The translations under genes were made by a program, and so were the position numbers. Positions 28,361 through 37,263 of a DNA stretch of 64,000 nt are shown in pieces (the first letter of the stretch is position 1; each line of letters begins with the position of its first letter). The stretch is from Corynebacterium suranareeae (GTDB taxonomy: Bacteria; Actinomycetota; Actinomycetes; Mycobacteriales; Mycobacteriaceae): contig NZ_AP017369.1 of NCBI RefSeq assembly GCF_002355155.1, positions 744,001-808,000 on the forward strand, given 5' to 3'. The notes beneath the pieces were generated by a model. That model had not been told where the DNA came from. It did no database searches and saw only the letters and a program-made list of their open reading frames with translations.

Positions 28361-28454
28361 GGACTAAAAAACTATCGCGGGGGTTTTGTTGAAAGATTGT
28401 AGAGGCGAAAACACACCCCAGTTTTTCTAAATTCTTCTCTCACCCCGCCCGCTG

Positions 28455-28497
28455 AAGAAAGAAGGTCATCAGCTTTATAGCTGGTCACTTTCTTTTT
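28455..28497 (+). terminator. Terminator after the WXG100 pair
   Basis: An imperfect hairpin (AGAAAG...AGCT pairing with AGCTGGTCAC...TTTCT) is followed by TTTCTTTTT. It ends the ESX operon before rplM. Confidence 0.6.
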
Positions 28498-28503
28498 GGT
28501 ATT

Positions 28504-28677
28504 TTGATAGCCGAGATAGTACACTTTTATCTTTGTGTGTGGAGTCAAACCTCCTCTTATTAAAGGGAAGCGTTTGCACAGCAGGGCAAATTCGGGTCAC
28601 CACCGGCCGCCGAACTTGATCCTTCCTCAACATATACCTGGCTGGCAGTTCTAGACAGACTAATTCAAGGAGTCATA
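28504..28677 (+). promoter_or_regulatory. Candidate promoter and leader of rplM-rpsI
   Basis: TTGATA (28504-28509) and TTATCT (28527-28532) are 17 nt apart, leaving a leader of about 135 nt before the GTG start of rplM, with AAGGAG at its end. Only the promoter-like spacing is seen; the leader structure is not resolved. Confidence 0.35.
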
Positions 28678-29121
28678 GTGTCTACTTACCACCCGAAGAG
28701 CGGTGACATCACCCGTAAGTGGTACGTCATCGACGCCACTGACGTGGTCCTGGGTCGCCTGGCAACTCACGCCGCTGACCTACTTCGCGGCAAGGGCAAG
28801 CCTTTGTTCGCACCTAACGTTGACTGCGGCGACCACGTAATCGTGATCAACGCTGACAAGGTTGCAGTTACCTCCAACAAGCGCGAGCGCGAAATGCGTT
28901 ACCGCCACTCCGGTTACCCTGGTGGACTGAAGTCCATGACCCTGGGTCGTTCCCTGGATCTGCACCCAGAGCGTACCGTTGAGGATTCCATCGTCGGCAT
29001 GATGCCGCACAACAAGCTCAGCGCTGCTTCCGCAAAGAAGCTGCACGTCTTCGCAGGTTCCGAGCACCCATACGCTGCTCAGAAGCCTGAGACCTACGAG
29101 ATCAAGAAGGTGGCCCAGTAA
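28678..29121 (+). CDS. rplM: 50S ribosomal protein L13 (uL13)
   Basis: Early-assembly protein of the large subunit. 147 residues beginning [19 protein letters not shown] with the typical [18 protein letters not shown] segment. GTG start with AAGGAG upstream. It overlaps rpsI by one base (TAATG), the standard rplM-rpsI operon. Confidence 0.97.
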   Translation: MSTYHPKSGDITRKWYVIDATDVVLGRLATHAADLLRGKGKPLFAPNVDCGDHVIVINADKVAVTSNKREREMRYRHSGYPGGLKSMTLGRSLDLHPERTVEDSIVGMMPHNKLSAASAKKLHVFAGSEHPYAAQKPETYEIKKVAQ

Positions 29122-29669
29122 TGTCCGAGCCTATCCAGAACGAGAACGTAGAGAGCAACGTCGCAGACGCTGCTGACATCGCAGCAGCAACCGCTGCAAC
29201 CGAGGAGTTCACCAACACCATCGGTGACGCAATCGCAACCTCCTCCGAGGAAGAGACCATCGAAGCTGCACCAGTAGTTCTCGACGGCCCAATCCAGACC
29301 GTCGGTCGCCGTAAGCGCGCCATCGTTCGCGTCCGCCTTGTAGCTGGCTCCGGCGAGTTCAAGTGCAACGGCCGCACCCTGGAAGAGTACTTCCCTAACA
29401 AGCTGCACCAGCAGCTGATCAAGGCTCCTCTGGTCCTCCTGGACCGCGAGAACCAGTTCGACATCGTTGCAACCCTGAAGGGTGGTGGCCCAACCGGACA
29501 GGCTGGCGCATTCCGCCTCGCAATTGCACGTGCACTGAACGCATACAACCCAGCAGAGCGTGGACAGCTGAAGAAGGCTGGCTTCCTCACCCGTGACGCT
29601 CGTGCAGTTGAGCGTAAGAAGGCTGGTCTGCACAAGGCACGTCGTGCACCTCAGTACTCCAAGCGTTGA
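29121..29669 (+). CDS. rpsI: 30S ribosomal protein S9 (uS9)
   Basis: Its C-terminal tail contacts P-site tRNA. Residues about 55-182 are the S9 core ([20 protein letters not shown], ending APQYSKR with the conserved final Lys-Arg). Residues 1-54 are an Ala/Glu-rich acidic extension common in corynebacteria and mycobacteria. A terminator follows. Confidence 0.97.
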   Translation: MSEPIQNENVESNVADAADIAAATAATEEFTNTIGDAIATSSEEETIEAAPVVLDGPIQTVGRRKRAIVRVRLVAGSGEFKCNGRTLEEYFPNKLHQQLIKAPLVLLDRENQFDIVATLKGGGPTGQAGAFRLAIARALNAYNPAERGQLKKAGFLTRDARAVERKKAGLHKARRAPQYSKR

Positions 29670-29689
29670 TATTTACTCAACGTTTGCGC

Positions 29690-29727
29690 AAACCCGTTTC
29701 GCCGAATTTCTCGGTGGGGCGGGTTTT
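29690..29727 (+). terminator. Terminator after rpsI
   Basis: AAACCCG (29690-29696) pairs with CGGGTTT near 29720-29726, extended inward by G-U pairs, then TTTT. Confidence 0.7.
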
Positions 29728-30051
29728 CCGCATTCTTGGGGTTTTGTGCTGTGAGATTAGAACGGTATAGGTCTGGGCGAGTATTGATATCGCACTGGGA
29801 ACAGTAATGACTGCTAATGGATTTTTTTATGCAAGAGTCTATGGTGATCTACTACGAAAAGTGAGAATTCCTCATCTATAGCTTTTTCAAGTATGTAACT
29901 ACGAGCGACGAAATGATCAATCATAAATAAGGCCAAAAGTACTTCTGACCGGGAACTTAGCCTTACTATAAGAGAATAGGGTCAGGCAAATACGTCCTTT
30001 TCCCTTACCGCTAGGTGCAAGGAAGATGGAGTTTCAATGACGAGATGAAGC
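29728..30051. other. AT-rich intergenic stretch
   Basis: No gene I can support. A 24-codon reading from the ATG near 29,806 (MTANGFFYARVY...) ends in TAG and has no clear RBS. The base composition is visibly more AT-rich than the flanking ribosomal and glmM genes. Confidence 0.4.
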
Positions 30052-30546
30052 ATGATGACTCTGACAGTCTTGATGATCTGTAGTGTGGGTGTTTCCGGAT
30101 GTGGCAATTATTTGGGAGATATCAACGTTAAAGGGCGCGCTGGTTTTTCGGTATCTGAATCTGGCGACCTTATTGTTCGTGTACAGCCGTGTGGTCTACC
30201 GATTGATACGGTCGACATGGCGGGCCCAATGCCGCAGGATCTACCACCCCAGGCAAACCCTCTGTATCTCGAATTAAGTGATCCCGACGGTCGTACCGAT
30301 CCTTTTATAGTTGATCCCAGGAACTTAGAGTCTAGTTGGACGGTTGTAGCAGGTGAAGGGCTGCCGACAGATCCTGATGCGCTAATTATTGTTAATGCGA
30401 ATGTCGAGGGTGAGAGTACTCAAACCTCACAGGTGTCAGCTTATATCAGGGATATTCAGGGTTTGAGTTCAGATCAAATCTATGTAGGGAACCTTGAAAG
30501 CTCACGAATTATTGATGAGAGTGAATTTCTTCATTGTCGCAAGTAG
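30052..30546 (+). CDS. Putative lipoprotein of unknown function
   Basis: 164 residues. The N terminus is a short lipoprotein signal: MMTLTVLMICSVGVSGCGN, with lipobox VSGC and lipidated Cys near residue 17. The mature part is beta-rich (IVRVQPCGLPIDTVDM, PLYLELSDPDGRTDPFIVD) and ends with a second Cys pair candidate (LHCRK). No family recognised. It stands alone between rpsI and glmM in an AT-rich stretch, with a terminator about 85 nt downstream. That setting suggests a later insertion into the conserved gene order. Confidence 0.6.
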   Translation: MMTLTVLMICSVGVSGCGNYLGDINVKGRAGFSVSESGDLIVRVQPCGLPIDTVDMAGPMPQDLPPQANPLYLELSDPDGRTDPFIVDPRNLESSWTVVAGEGLPTDPDALIIVNANVEGESTQTSQVSAYIRDIQGLSSDQIYVGNLESSRIIDESEFLHCRK

Positions 30547-30630
30547 CGTGTGAATCAAACGTAAGCACACGATTTCTTCTTCGAGAAGATCCTGCACACC
30601 TCTAACCATGTATTTCTAAGCACCTGACAC

Positions 30631-30679
30631 CTGGTCAATGACCACGAGGACCGTCTCGTGGTCATTGACCAGTCTTTTT
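30631..30679 (+). terminator. Strong terminator hairpin upstream of glmM
   Basis: A perfect 18-bp stem (30631-30648 with 30655-30672) and a 6-nt loop run into TCTTTTT. It ends transcription from the lipoprotein gene. The rest of 30547-30952 holds only the glmM promoter region. Confidence 0.92.
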
Positions 30680-30952
30680 CACCGTCTCTGCCTTCAGATC
30701 CTGTCTTAGCTGGGGGTGTCGCCTGACCTAAACCTGATACAGGTATGTCAGTGACGGTCAATTTCACAGCCTAATCTGGATTACGCTGACTTGGTTTTGG
30801 GGAATCAGTTGTTTCGTATCAGCGTCGTTATTTTGTTAATGACAAACAGTTAGTGTTCTGTGCGTTACGTTTACACAGCTTAACTGAAGAAATATTGTTC
30901 AACAGAGTTTTAGAACAGGTCGATTTGCGCTAAGCAGTGCATAATTAATCGC

Positions 30953-32296
30953 ATGACTCGACTTTTTGGAACTGATGGCGTCCGCGGACTAGCCAATGAA
31001 GTACTCACCGCACCTTTGGCTTTGAAACTCGGTGCAGCAGCAGCCCACGTACTCACTGCAGAAAAGCGCGTGGATGGGCGTCGCCCGGTTGCGATTGTTG
31101 GTCGAGACCCTCGAGTTTCTGGAGAGATGCTCGCAGCAGCGCTTTCAGCAGGTATGGCCAGCCAGGGTGTTGATGTCATTCGCGTCGGTGTTATCCCAAC
31201 CCCCGCCGTTGCATTCCTCACCGATGATTATGGTGCGGATATGGGCGTGATGATTTCTGCGTCGCACAACCCAATGCCTGATAATGGCATCAAGTTCTTT
31301 TCGGCAGGTGGACACAAACTCCCTGATGATATTGAAGATGAAATTGAGCGCGTTATGGACAGCTTGCCTGCTGAGGGGCCAACGGGGCACGGAATTGGTC
31401 GTGTGATCGAGGAAGCGCCAGATGCTCAAGATCGCTACCTAGACCACCTTAAAGATGCGGTCCCAACGTCTCTTGAAGGCATCAAAGTGGTTGTAGATGC
31501 TGCTAACGGAGCAGCCAGTGTCGTGGCTCCTAAGGCATATGAGGCTGCAGGGGCAACAGTCATTGCCATTCACAATAAGCCAGACTCCTACAACATCAAC
31601 ATGGATTGTGGTTCAACCCATATCGATCAGGTTCAGGCCGCAGTTTTGAAGCATGGTGCTGATCTTGGTTTGGCACACGATGGCGATGCTGACCGATGCT
31701 TAGCGGTAGACAAAGACGGCAATATTGTTGATGGCGATCAGATCATGGCTCTTTTGGCCATCGCTATGAAAGAAAACGGCGAACTTCGCAAGAACACCCT
31801 GGTGGGCACCGTCATGAGCAACCTTGGTCTAAAGATCGCGATGGATGAAGCGGGTATTACTCTGCGAACCACCAAAGTGGGTGACCGCTACGTGCTGGAA
31901 GACCTCAACGCAGGTGGATTCAGCCTTGGTGGAGAACAGTCTGGCCACATTGTTCTCCCAGATCATGGCACCACAGGTGATGGAACCTTGACAGGTTTAT
32001 CCATCATGGCGCGCATGGCTGAAACCGGAAAATCCCTAAGCGAGTTGGCGCAAGCAATGACGGTACTGCCACAGGTTCTGATCAATGTGCCAGTTTCTGA
32101 CAAATCCACCATCGTTTCCCACCCAAGCGTCGTTGCAGCAATCGCTGAAGCAGAAGCGGAGTTGGGTTCTACCGGTCGAGTGCTTCTTCGCGCTTCGGGC
32201 ACTGAGGAACTTTTCCGCGTCATGGTTGAGGCTGGCGATAAGGAACAGGCACGCCGCATCGCAGGACGTCTTGCTGCTGTGGTTGCAGAAGTTTAG
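30953..32296 (+). CDS. glmM: Phosphoglucosamine mutase
   Basis: Converts glucosamine-6-phosphate to glucosamine-1-phosphate for UDP-GlcNAc and peptidoglycan. 447 residues in four domains. The phosphorylated serine is Ser104 in [13 protein letters not shown]; the metal loop is DGDADRC near residue 244; the sugar loop is GGEQSGH near 328; the phosphate-binding loop RASGTE is near 406. There is no Shine-Dalgarno sequence. CATAAT at 30940-30945 is one -10 distance from the ATG, so the mRNA may be leaderless. Confidence 0.96.
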   Translation: MTRLFGTDGVRGLANEVLTAPLALKLGAAAAHVLTAEKRVDGRRPVAIVGRDPRVSGEMLAAALSAGMASQGVDVIRVGVIPTPAVAFLTDDYGADMGVMISASHNPMPDNGIKFFSAGGHKLPDDIEDEIERVMDSLPAEGPTGHGIGRVIEEAPDAQDRYLDHLKDAVPTSLEGIKVVVDAANGAASVVAPKAYEAAGATVIAIHNKPDSYNINMDCGSTHIDQVQAAVLKHGADLGLAHDGDADRCLAVDKDGNIVDGDQIMALLAIAMKENGELRKNTLVGTVMSNLGLKIAMDEAGITLRTTKVGDRYVLEDLNAGGFSLGGEQSGHIVLPDHGTTGDGTLTGLSIMARMAETGKSLSELAQAMTVLPQVLINVPVSDKSTIVSHPSVVAAIAEAEAELGSTGRVLLRASGTEELFRVMVEAGDKEQARRIAGRLAAVVAEV

Positions 32297-32416
32297 TTCA
32301 CCTCTCGTGGGCTATATAAAACTCACCAAAAGTGATTGTATGGCCCCCATTCGCTGGTCAATGAATGCACCTCGGGGGAAGCTAGTACAACTTTTAAGAA
32401 AAATTTTCTGCGAATA

Positions 32417-32443
32417 GGGAACCTAAACGCCTTTAAAACAGTC
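32417..32443 (+). promoter_or_regulatory. Candidate ECF sigma promoter (site C) of the 32.5-34.4 kb operon
   Basis: GGGAACC (32417-32423), 16 nt, AGTC (32440-32443) then AAAC, 79 nt before the GTG at 32522. Same form as the sites before eccC and esxU, linking this operon to type VII secretion. Confidence 0.65.
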
Positions 32444-32521
32444 AAACCATAGTGAAGGGCAAAATCACTGCCACGAAGCTGATATTGGTTGACACATTGT
32501 TAAAAAAAGGGGGAATTTTAG

Positions 32522-32827
32522 GTGTCTGGATTCGAACTAAAAATAGAAGAAACCTTAGCTACGCTGCGCGGACTTTTGGGGGAAACCGCGCAACAGCACA
32601 GTAAACATCGGCAACAAGTCCCGCACTTTTCACCATCGGCCTCTGGCCGAGGTTTTAGCGCGCAGGGCCGGGCCTTGGCGGAAATGTTTGAGGGGCTGCA
32701 CCGTGGCGTCGAAAAGCGTATCGACGCTTTCACCCACACAACCCAAGCCGCCGCAGAAGAAGTTAAACGATTTGGCGATGCCGACCGCGTGTTTGGCGCT
32801 GGATTTGATGGGATTGAACCGAAGTGA
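32522..32827 (+). CDS. Small helical protein, possible type VII substrate (Rv3440c-like position)
   Basis: 101 residues, GTG start, first gene after ECF site C. Sequence: about 30 N-terminal residues predicted helical (FELKIEETLATLRGLLGETA), a Ser/Gly loop, then a second long helix (LAEMFEGLHRGVEKRIDAFT) with a short tail. That is the size and helical-hairpin outline of an ESX-type protein, but there is no WXG motif. In M. tuberculosis, Rv3440c (103 aa) occupies the same place downstream of glmM. It overlaps the next gene by 4 nt. Function unknown; the link to secretion is inferred from promoter and locus. Confidence 0.6.
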   Translation: MSGFELKIEETLATLRGLLGETAQQHSKHRQQVPHFSPSASGRGFSAQGRALAEMFEGLHRGVEKRIDAFTHTTQAAAEEVKRFGDADRVFGAGFDGIEPK

Positions 32828-34146
32828 ATGATCCTTTAACCGGCTACGGAGCAGCAGTTTCCACGCTACAAAACGCAAGTGCAGGACTGTACCTCGGGCC
32901 CTCGAAATCCGAAAGCTACCTGCGCGGAATATACCAATCCATTGAAGGACTAAACACTGGCTCGTTAAGAGAAGCCGCCCAAGTAGCAGCAGGTGGAACA
33001 AACGAAGCCAGAATCCAAGGATGGCTAGGCCCGCTGGTGAAATTCTTCGGAACAGTCGGCGGAGGAATGATCGCCTCCGAGATAGCTGAGCGGGCAATTG
33101 ACTGGTTTAAAAACCGCAACGATGTAGAAGAAGTAAGCGACGCTGCAGGTAAAGCCGCAGATGCCATTGACACTACCGTTTCTGAATCCGACCAAGGCAT
33201 GATTCATATCATCCAGCAACTACTGGATATCGTATCGACCTTGGTGAAGGTTTTAGGCAGTATTGATCGAGGAAAATTTCCACAAGAGTTCAGAGACTGC
33301 GTGCAAACAGGATCTGATCTTATCGATCAAGCAGGGGACATGCTCGAAGGCGTGTGCGCTGACCGAGACGATGCAATCTCACAGTGCTTCTCCGCGTTGA
33401 CGGAACATGGAAAACAGGTTTGTGAAACTGAGCAGAAGCCATTGTGCAGTGCAGCTTCTGCGACTTCTGGAGCTTCTGGAGCTTCTGGAGCAGCGGTTTC
33501 GTCGGCTTCGTCTGCTAGTAGTGCTGGTGGCTTTGATAGTTCTACGGACACTTCCACTTCAACCAATGGTGAGAAAGACAAAACTGCACCTGCATCTGCG
33601 GAGAAACTGGTCGAAAAGCAGGTTGAGAAGCCTGCCGGAAAGCCTGCTGAAAAGCATGAGTGTGAAGACAAACCGAAACCTGAACCAGTCGAGTGTGAGC
33701 CGACACCCGCCCCTGAGCCAGAGCCCGAGGAATGCGCGCCGGAACCTGAGCTGGAAGAGTGTGAACCTGAACCAGAGCCCGAGGATGTTTCTGAAGAATC
33801 TGATCTGATTGGGAAACTGATCAAGGGTGCTATAGGTATTGGAATTGTTGTTGTAGGTGTGGGATTGCTGGTGAACTTCCTGGAGCAGAGCATACCCATG
33901 ATTGAAGAACCGCCTGCACCAGAACCTGAGCCGATTCCAGAACCAATTTCTGTAAAACCACTAGAGGCTGACTTAGATAAGGTGGCTGAACCTGCACCAA
34001 AGCCAATTCCACAAGCTAATTACACCGCAGCTGCAGCCACCAACTATTCCGCACCTGCTCCTGCTTCCCCAATCGCGCCAGCAGCACCTGAGGTTGAGGA
34101 ACACCCTGCTCCAGTTGTTAACGTTCACAAAGCTGGCGGGTGGTAG
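32824..34146 (+). CDS. Ala/Pro/Glu-rich membrane protein, possible type VII substrate or partner (Rv3439c-like position)
   Basis: 440 residues. About 1-210 is a mostly helical domain with Gly-rich hydrophobic stretches (FGTVGGGMIASEIAERAIDWF) and five or six Cys after residue 160. About 215-250 is a Ser/Ala/Gly repeat (three copies of a 9-bp unit near 33,463-33,490). About 255-330 is a Pro/Glu/Lys tract with Cys-Glu-Pro repeats (VECEPTP, EECAPEPELEECEPEPEP). One transmembrane helix is at about 338-358 (GAIGIGIVVVGVGLLVNFL), then a Pro/Ala-rich tail. M. tuberculosis Rv3439c, an Ala/Pro-rich protein of similar length, is the positional counterpart. No catalytic motif seen. Confidence 0.6.
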   Translation: MNDPLTGYGAAVSTLQNASAGLYLGPSKSESYLRGIYQSIEGLNTGSLREAAQVAAGGTNEARIQGWLGPLVKFFGTVGGGMIASEIAERAIDWFKNRNDVEEVSDAAGKAADAIDTTVSESDQGMIHIIQQLLDIVSTLVKVLGSIDRGKFPQEFRDCVQTGSDLIDQAGDMLEGVCADRDDAISQCFSALTEHGKQVCETEQKPLCSAASATSGASGASGAAVSSASSASSAGGFDSSTDTSTSTNGEKDKTAPASAEKLVEKQVEKPAGKPAEKHECEDKPKPEPVECEPTPAPEPEPEECAPEPELEECEPEPEPEDVSEESDLIGKLIKGAIGIGIVVVGVGLLVNFLEQSIPMIEEPPAPEPEPIPEPISVKPLEADLDKVAEPAPKPIPQANYTAAAATNYSAPAPASPIAPAAPEVEEHPAPVVNVHKAGGW

Positions 34147-34376
34147 TTGTGGAATACGCAGAATTTCTTCAACAGTTTCGGGAGCGCACAGCAAAGCGGA
34201 TGGAGGAGTTTGAAAAGGCGATTGCCTCGACTCAACGAAAGCTTGATGACGTAGCGGAAGATGTAGAAAAGAAAAAACAGCCGATTGAGGTGGAGCCTTT
34301 GGAGAAGCCAGTTCGGGTGGCACGGCGATCATCAAGAGGCCGGGGACCAGTGAAATCGGTGTTAAGAGAAGCTTAA
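34140..34376 (+). CDS. Small charged coiled-coil protein, third gene of the operon
   Basis: 78 residues if the GTG at 34140 is used (it overlaps the previous stop), or 75 from GTG 34149. The middle is a charged helix (FLQQFRERTAKRMEEFEKAI, then KLDDVAEDVEKKK) likely to form a coiled coil; the end is basic (RVARRSSRGRGPVKS). No family recognised. The overlap makes co-translation with the 440-residue protein likely. Confidence 0.5.
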   Translation: MVVVEYAEFLQQFRERTAKRMEEFEKAIASTQRKLDDVAEDVEKKKQPIEVEPLEKPVRVARRSSRGRGPVKSVLREA

Positions 34377-34399
34377 AGTGGAGTTCCGATTGAGATTTT

Positions 34400-34525
34400 A
34401 GTATTGAGTCGTTTAAGCGACGCGATTTCTACAATGAGTATTTGTATTACTCGGACCCCAAAAGGCGCTTAGAAGCGATTCTAGAAGGGCACTTTTCCAG
34501 CGGCAGGTGGTCAGATTTTTCGCGG
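34400..34525 (-). repeat. Intergenic repeat, module A tail (partial copy, inverted)
   Basis: On the minus strand: AAAAGTGCCCTTCTAGAATC, CTTCTAAGCGCC, CCGAGTAATACAAATACTCA, CGTCGCTTAAAC. This matches the tail of the copy at 4.4-4.5 kb. The hairpin part is missing. The remainder of 34377-34717 shows nothing else I can name. Confidence 0.6.
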
Positions 34526-34717
34526 GAGAAGAGAGCCCAAACATACATGACAAGAATCTTGAAAATCAGAAATCTTGGCACGCCTGTCTGGTTTTGAAAA
34601 AGAGACCGCACGATCACGGCTCGCATAGGGGAAGAAGAGCCAACCGGTAGACCTCAGGATTCACATCTGACACGCCAGCCACAGCCAGAACACCCCAAGG
34701 CCCCTACGCCAGCGAAA

Positions 34718-35575
34718 CTACTTCTCGTTGAGGAACGCGAATGGAGAGGTGTCCTTTGGGAAGGCGTGCTCTTGGAGTTCCTCGCCGAAGTAGGAGGTAA
34801 CGTTTTTAGCTTCGGCGTCTGGTTCGGAGAAGGCTTTGTACTTTTTCTCGTCGGCAAGCTGGTGGAGCAGGAATCCTGTGAGAAGACCACGGACGGTTTC
34901 TTGTGCTCCCGTTTGTGGTCGACCGATTCCTACGGCAAGTTTGAACATGGTGTCTTCTGAGAAGCCTTGTTGGTTGCCTTTTTCGGATTCGCGGTAGCAG
35001 ATATCACCAGCCCAGTTTGCAGCTAGTTTTGCAGGTTCACCGGATTCGAATAGCCCAAGGCTGGAGGATCCAATGATTAGGCCGGGAGCTTTCGCTGCGA
35101 ATGCTGCGTCGATTGCTGATGGTGAAGTTTTCGCTGGATAGATGGCTCCAACGGCGCGCACTAAGTCACGGTTTGCTGAGGCTAATACTGCAGATCCGCC
35201 ACCCATTCCGTGGCCCACGATACCGAGGCGGCCAGGGCTGACGGTAACTGCGCCGGATCCAAGTTTCACTCCACCGAGAATCTGGATGGCGGATTCAAGA
35301 TCAGAGGCGAAGCCTTTATGGTCGGGGATGAACCCAGTTTCAGTGTTGGGGGCGGCTACGGCGATGCCCCACGATGCTAAGTGCCTTAACGTTTGGTGAT
35401 AGTACTTGATGGGTTTCATCCAGTCGTGGCCGAACGCTACACCTGGAATGCCATTTCCTTCTGCGGGGGTGTAGATTTTTCCCGGAATGCCGGCGTAGTT
35501 CATATCGCCCACCAGCACGCGGTGCGGTCCACGCTTGGACAGTTTGGATAGGTGTTTGTTCAGATTGTCAGCCAC
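34718..35575 (-). CDS. Alpha/beta-hydrolase-fold protein with Gly at the nucleophile position
   Basis: 285 residues in the dienelactone hydrolase/lipase-like outline: GVAFGHDWM (oxyanion strand), a nucleophile elbow, and a later acidic/His region. The elbow reads GIVGHGMGGGS where active members have GHSMGG, so the nucleophile Ser is replaced by Gly (codon GGA near 35,207). There is no signal peptide. It is therefore probably not a classical esterase; a ligand-binding, structural or different catalytic role is possible. In M. tuberculosis, Rv3438 sits in the same place beside Rv3439c, so the linkage is old. It is divergent from alr. Confidence 0.75.
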   Translation of the reverse strand: MADNLNKHLSKLSKRGPHRVLVGDMNYAGIPGKIYTPAEGNGIPGVAFGHDWMKPIKYYHQTLRHLASWGIAVAAPNTETGFIPDHKGFASDLESAIQILGGVKLGSGAVTVSPGRLGIVGHGMGGGSAVLASANRDLVRAVGAIYPAKTSPSAIDAAFAAKAPGLIIGSSSLGLFESGEPAKLAANWAGDICYRESEKGNQQGFSEDTMFKLAVGIGRPQTGAQETVRGLLTGFLLHQLADEKKYKAFSEPDAEAKNVTSYFGEELQEHAFPKDTSPFAFLNEK

Positions 35576-35669
35576 GTGTTCAAGGATAGTTGAAAGCTTC
35601 GGCCAATACTGGCACTAACCCTGATACCAATCACATTTTTTGGCAGTGGTGGTGGCACAATAGTTCAAC

Positions 35670-36755
35670 ATGAACTTGTTGACCACCAAAATTGATCTGG
35701 ATGCCATTGCACATAACACGAGGGTGCTTAAAAAGATGGCGGGTTCAGCGAAGTTAATGGCAGTGGTCAAAGCGAATGCCTATAACCATGGGGTGGAAAA
35801 AGTAGCGCCGGTTATTGCAGCTCATGGTGCAGATGCTTTTGGTGTGGCCACATTGGCGGAGGCGTTGCAGCTGCGTGAGATCGGTATAGCTCAGGAAATT
35901 TTGTGTTGGATTTGGACTCCGGAACAGGATTTTAAAGCCGCACTTGAGCGAAATATTGATTTGGCTGTTATTTCCCCCGCACATGCGCAGGCTTTGATTG
36001 ATTCTGATGATCAGCCGATTCGGGTGTCCATCAAAGTTGAGACTGGCCTGCACCGTTCAGGTGTGGATGAATCTGAGTGGGAAGCCGTGTTCGATGCATT
36101 GGCTGCAGCGCCACACATCGAGGTCACGGGGCTGTTTACGCACTTGGCGTGCGCAGATGAGCCTGAGAATCCAGAAACAGATGAGCAAATAATTGCTTTT
36201 CGACGCGCCCTTGCGCTCGCCCGTAAGCACGGGCTTGAGTGCCCGGTCAACCACGTATGCAACTCTCCCGCATTTTTAACACGTTCTGATCTTCATATGG
36301 AGATGGTCCGACCAGGTTTGGCTTTTTATGGATTGGAACCTGTGGTGGGACTGGACCATGGTTTAAGGCCGGCGATGACATGGGAGGCGAAGGTGAGCGT
36401 CGTAAAGCAAATTGAACCCGGGCAGGGCACGTCCTATGGCCTGACCTGGCGCGCTGAGGATCGCGGTTTTGTGGCAGTAATACCTGCAGGTTATGCCGAT
36501 GGCATGCCGAGGCATGCGCAGGGGAGGTTCTCCGTCACGATTAATGGTGTTGATTATCCGCAGGTTGGGCGTGTGTGCATGGATCAGTTTGTGATTTCTT
36601 TGGGTGAGAATCCGCATGGTGTCCAAGCAGGTGCGCAGGCTGTGATCTTTGGTGAAAATGGGCATGATGCCACTGATTTTGCAGATCGTTTGGGCACCAT
36701 CAACTATGAAGTGGTGTGTCGCCCGACTGGCCGAACTGTTCGTGAATACATTTAA
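35670..36755 (+). CDS. alr: Alanine racemase
   Basis: PLP enzyme interconverting L- and D-alanine for peptidoglycan. 361 residues; the PLP lysine is Lys34 in AVVKANAYNHG. The second catalytic base (Tyr from the partner subunit) lies in the C-terminal beta domain around FVAVIPAGYADGMPRHAQG. AAGGAG right after its stop serves tsaE, so the two form an operon, as alr-tsaE does in mycobacteria. Confidence 0.96.
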   Translation: MNLLTTKIDLDAIAHNTRVLKKMAGSAKLMAVVKANAYNHGVEKVAPVIAAHGADAFGVATLAEALQLREIGIAQEILCWIWTPEQDFKAALERNIDLAVISPAHAQALIDSDDQPIRVSIKVETGLHRSGVDESEWEAVFDALAAAPHIEVTGLFTHLACADEPENPETDEQIIAFRRALALARKHGLECPVNHVCNSPAFLTRSDLHMEMVRPGLAFYGLEPVVGLDHGLRPAMTWEAKVSVVKQIEPGQGTSYGLTWRAEDRGFVAVIPAGYADGMPRHAQGRFSVTINGVDYPQVGRVCMDQFVISLGENPHGVQAGAQAVIFGENGHDATDFADRLGTINYEVVCRPTGRTVREYI

Positions 36756-36765
36756 AGGAGCGTCA

Positions 36766-37263
36766 ATGAAATCTGAGTTTCCGGGGTCCGGTACTAGGCG
36801 TTTTGAGACCGCCGCCGATACCCAAAGTTTTGGTGAGGAATTGGGACGCCATTTAGAAGCTGGCGATGTGGTGATTTTGGATGGCCCGCTAGGTGCTGGA
36901 AAAACGACATTCACCCAAGGTATTGCGCGCGGATTACAAGTTAAGGGGCGGGTCACATCGCCGACGTTTGTGATCGCGAGGGAGCACCGTTCAGAAATTG
37001 GTGGGCCCGATCTCATCCACATGGATGCATACCGATTGCTGGGCGAAGACACTGAAGATGCCGATCCGATCGGTGCGCTGGACTCCTTAGACTTGGACAC
37101 TGATTTGGATTTGGCTGTGGTTGTCGCCGAATGGGGTGGTGGCTTGGTGGAGCAGATCGCTGATTCCTATTTGTTGGTCACCATCGATCGTGAGACCGCT
37201 GTGCAGGAAGATCCTGATTCTGAAGCGCGAATTTTCACTTGGGAGTGGCGCGAAGGGCGCTGA
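36766..37263 (+). CDS. tsaE: tRNA t6A synthesis ATPase TsaE
   Basis: P-loop ATPase that, with TsaB and TsaD, makes N6-threonylcarbamoyl-adenosine on tRNAs reading ANN codons. Walker A is LDGPLGAGKTTFTQGIARGL (about residues 41-60); SPTFVIAREH and the HMDAYRL segment are typical. I use ATG 36766, preceded by AAGGAG at 36755-36760, giving 165 residues. A longer reading from 36649 lies inside alr. tsaB and tsaD are about 4 kb downstream, separated by a transporter and a repeat. Confidence 0.93.
   Translation: MKSEFPGSGTRRFETAADTQSFGEELGRHLEAGDVVILDGPLGAGKTTFTQGIARGLQVKGRVTSPTFVIAREHRSEIGGPDLIHMDAYRLLGEDTEDADPIGALDSLDLDTDLDLAVVVAEWGGGLVEQIADSYLLVTIDRETAVQEDPDSEARIFTWEWREGR

Noticed and set aside
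30480..30510. GGGAACC inside the lipoprotein gene as another ECF promoter
   Set aside because: No AGTC at 16 nt spacing; same for GGGAACC at about 14,931 and 55,139.
33463..33492. Three 9-bp tandem units (CTTCTGGAG type)
   Set aside because: In frame inside the 440-residue protein, coding a Ser/Gly/Ala linker; simple low-complexity coding repeat.
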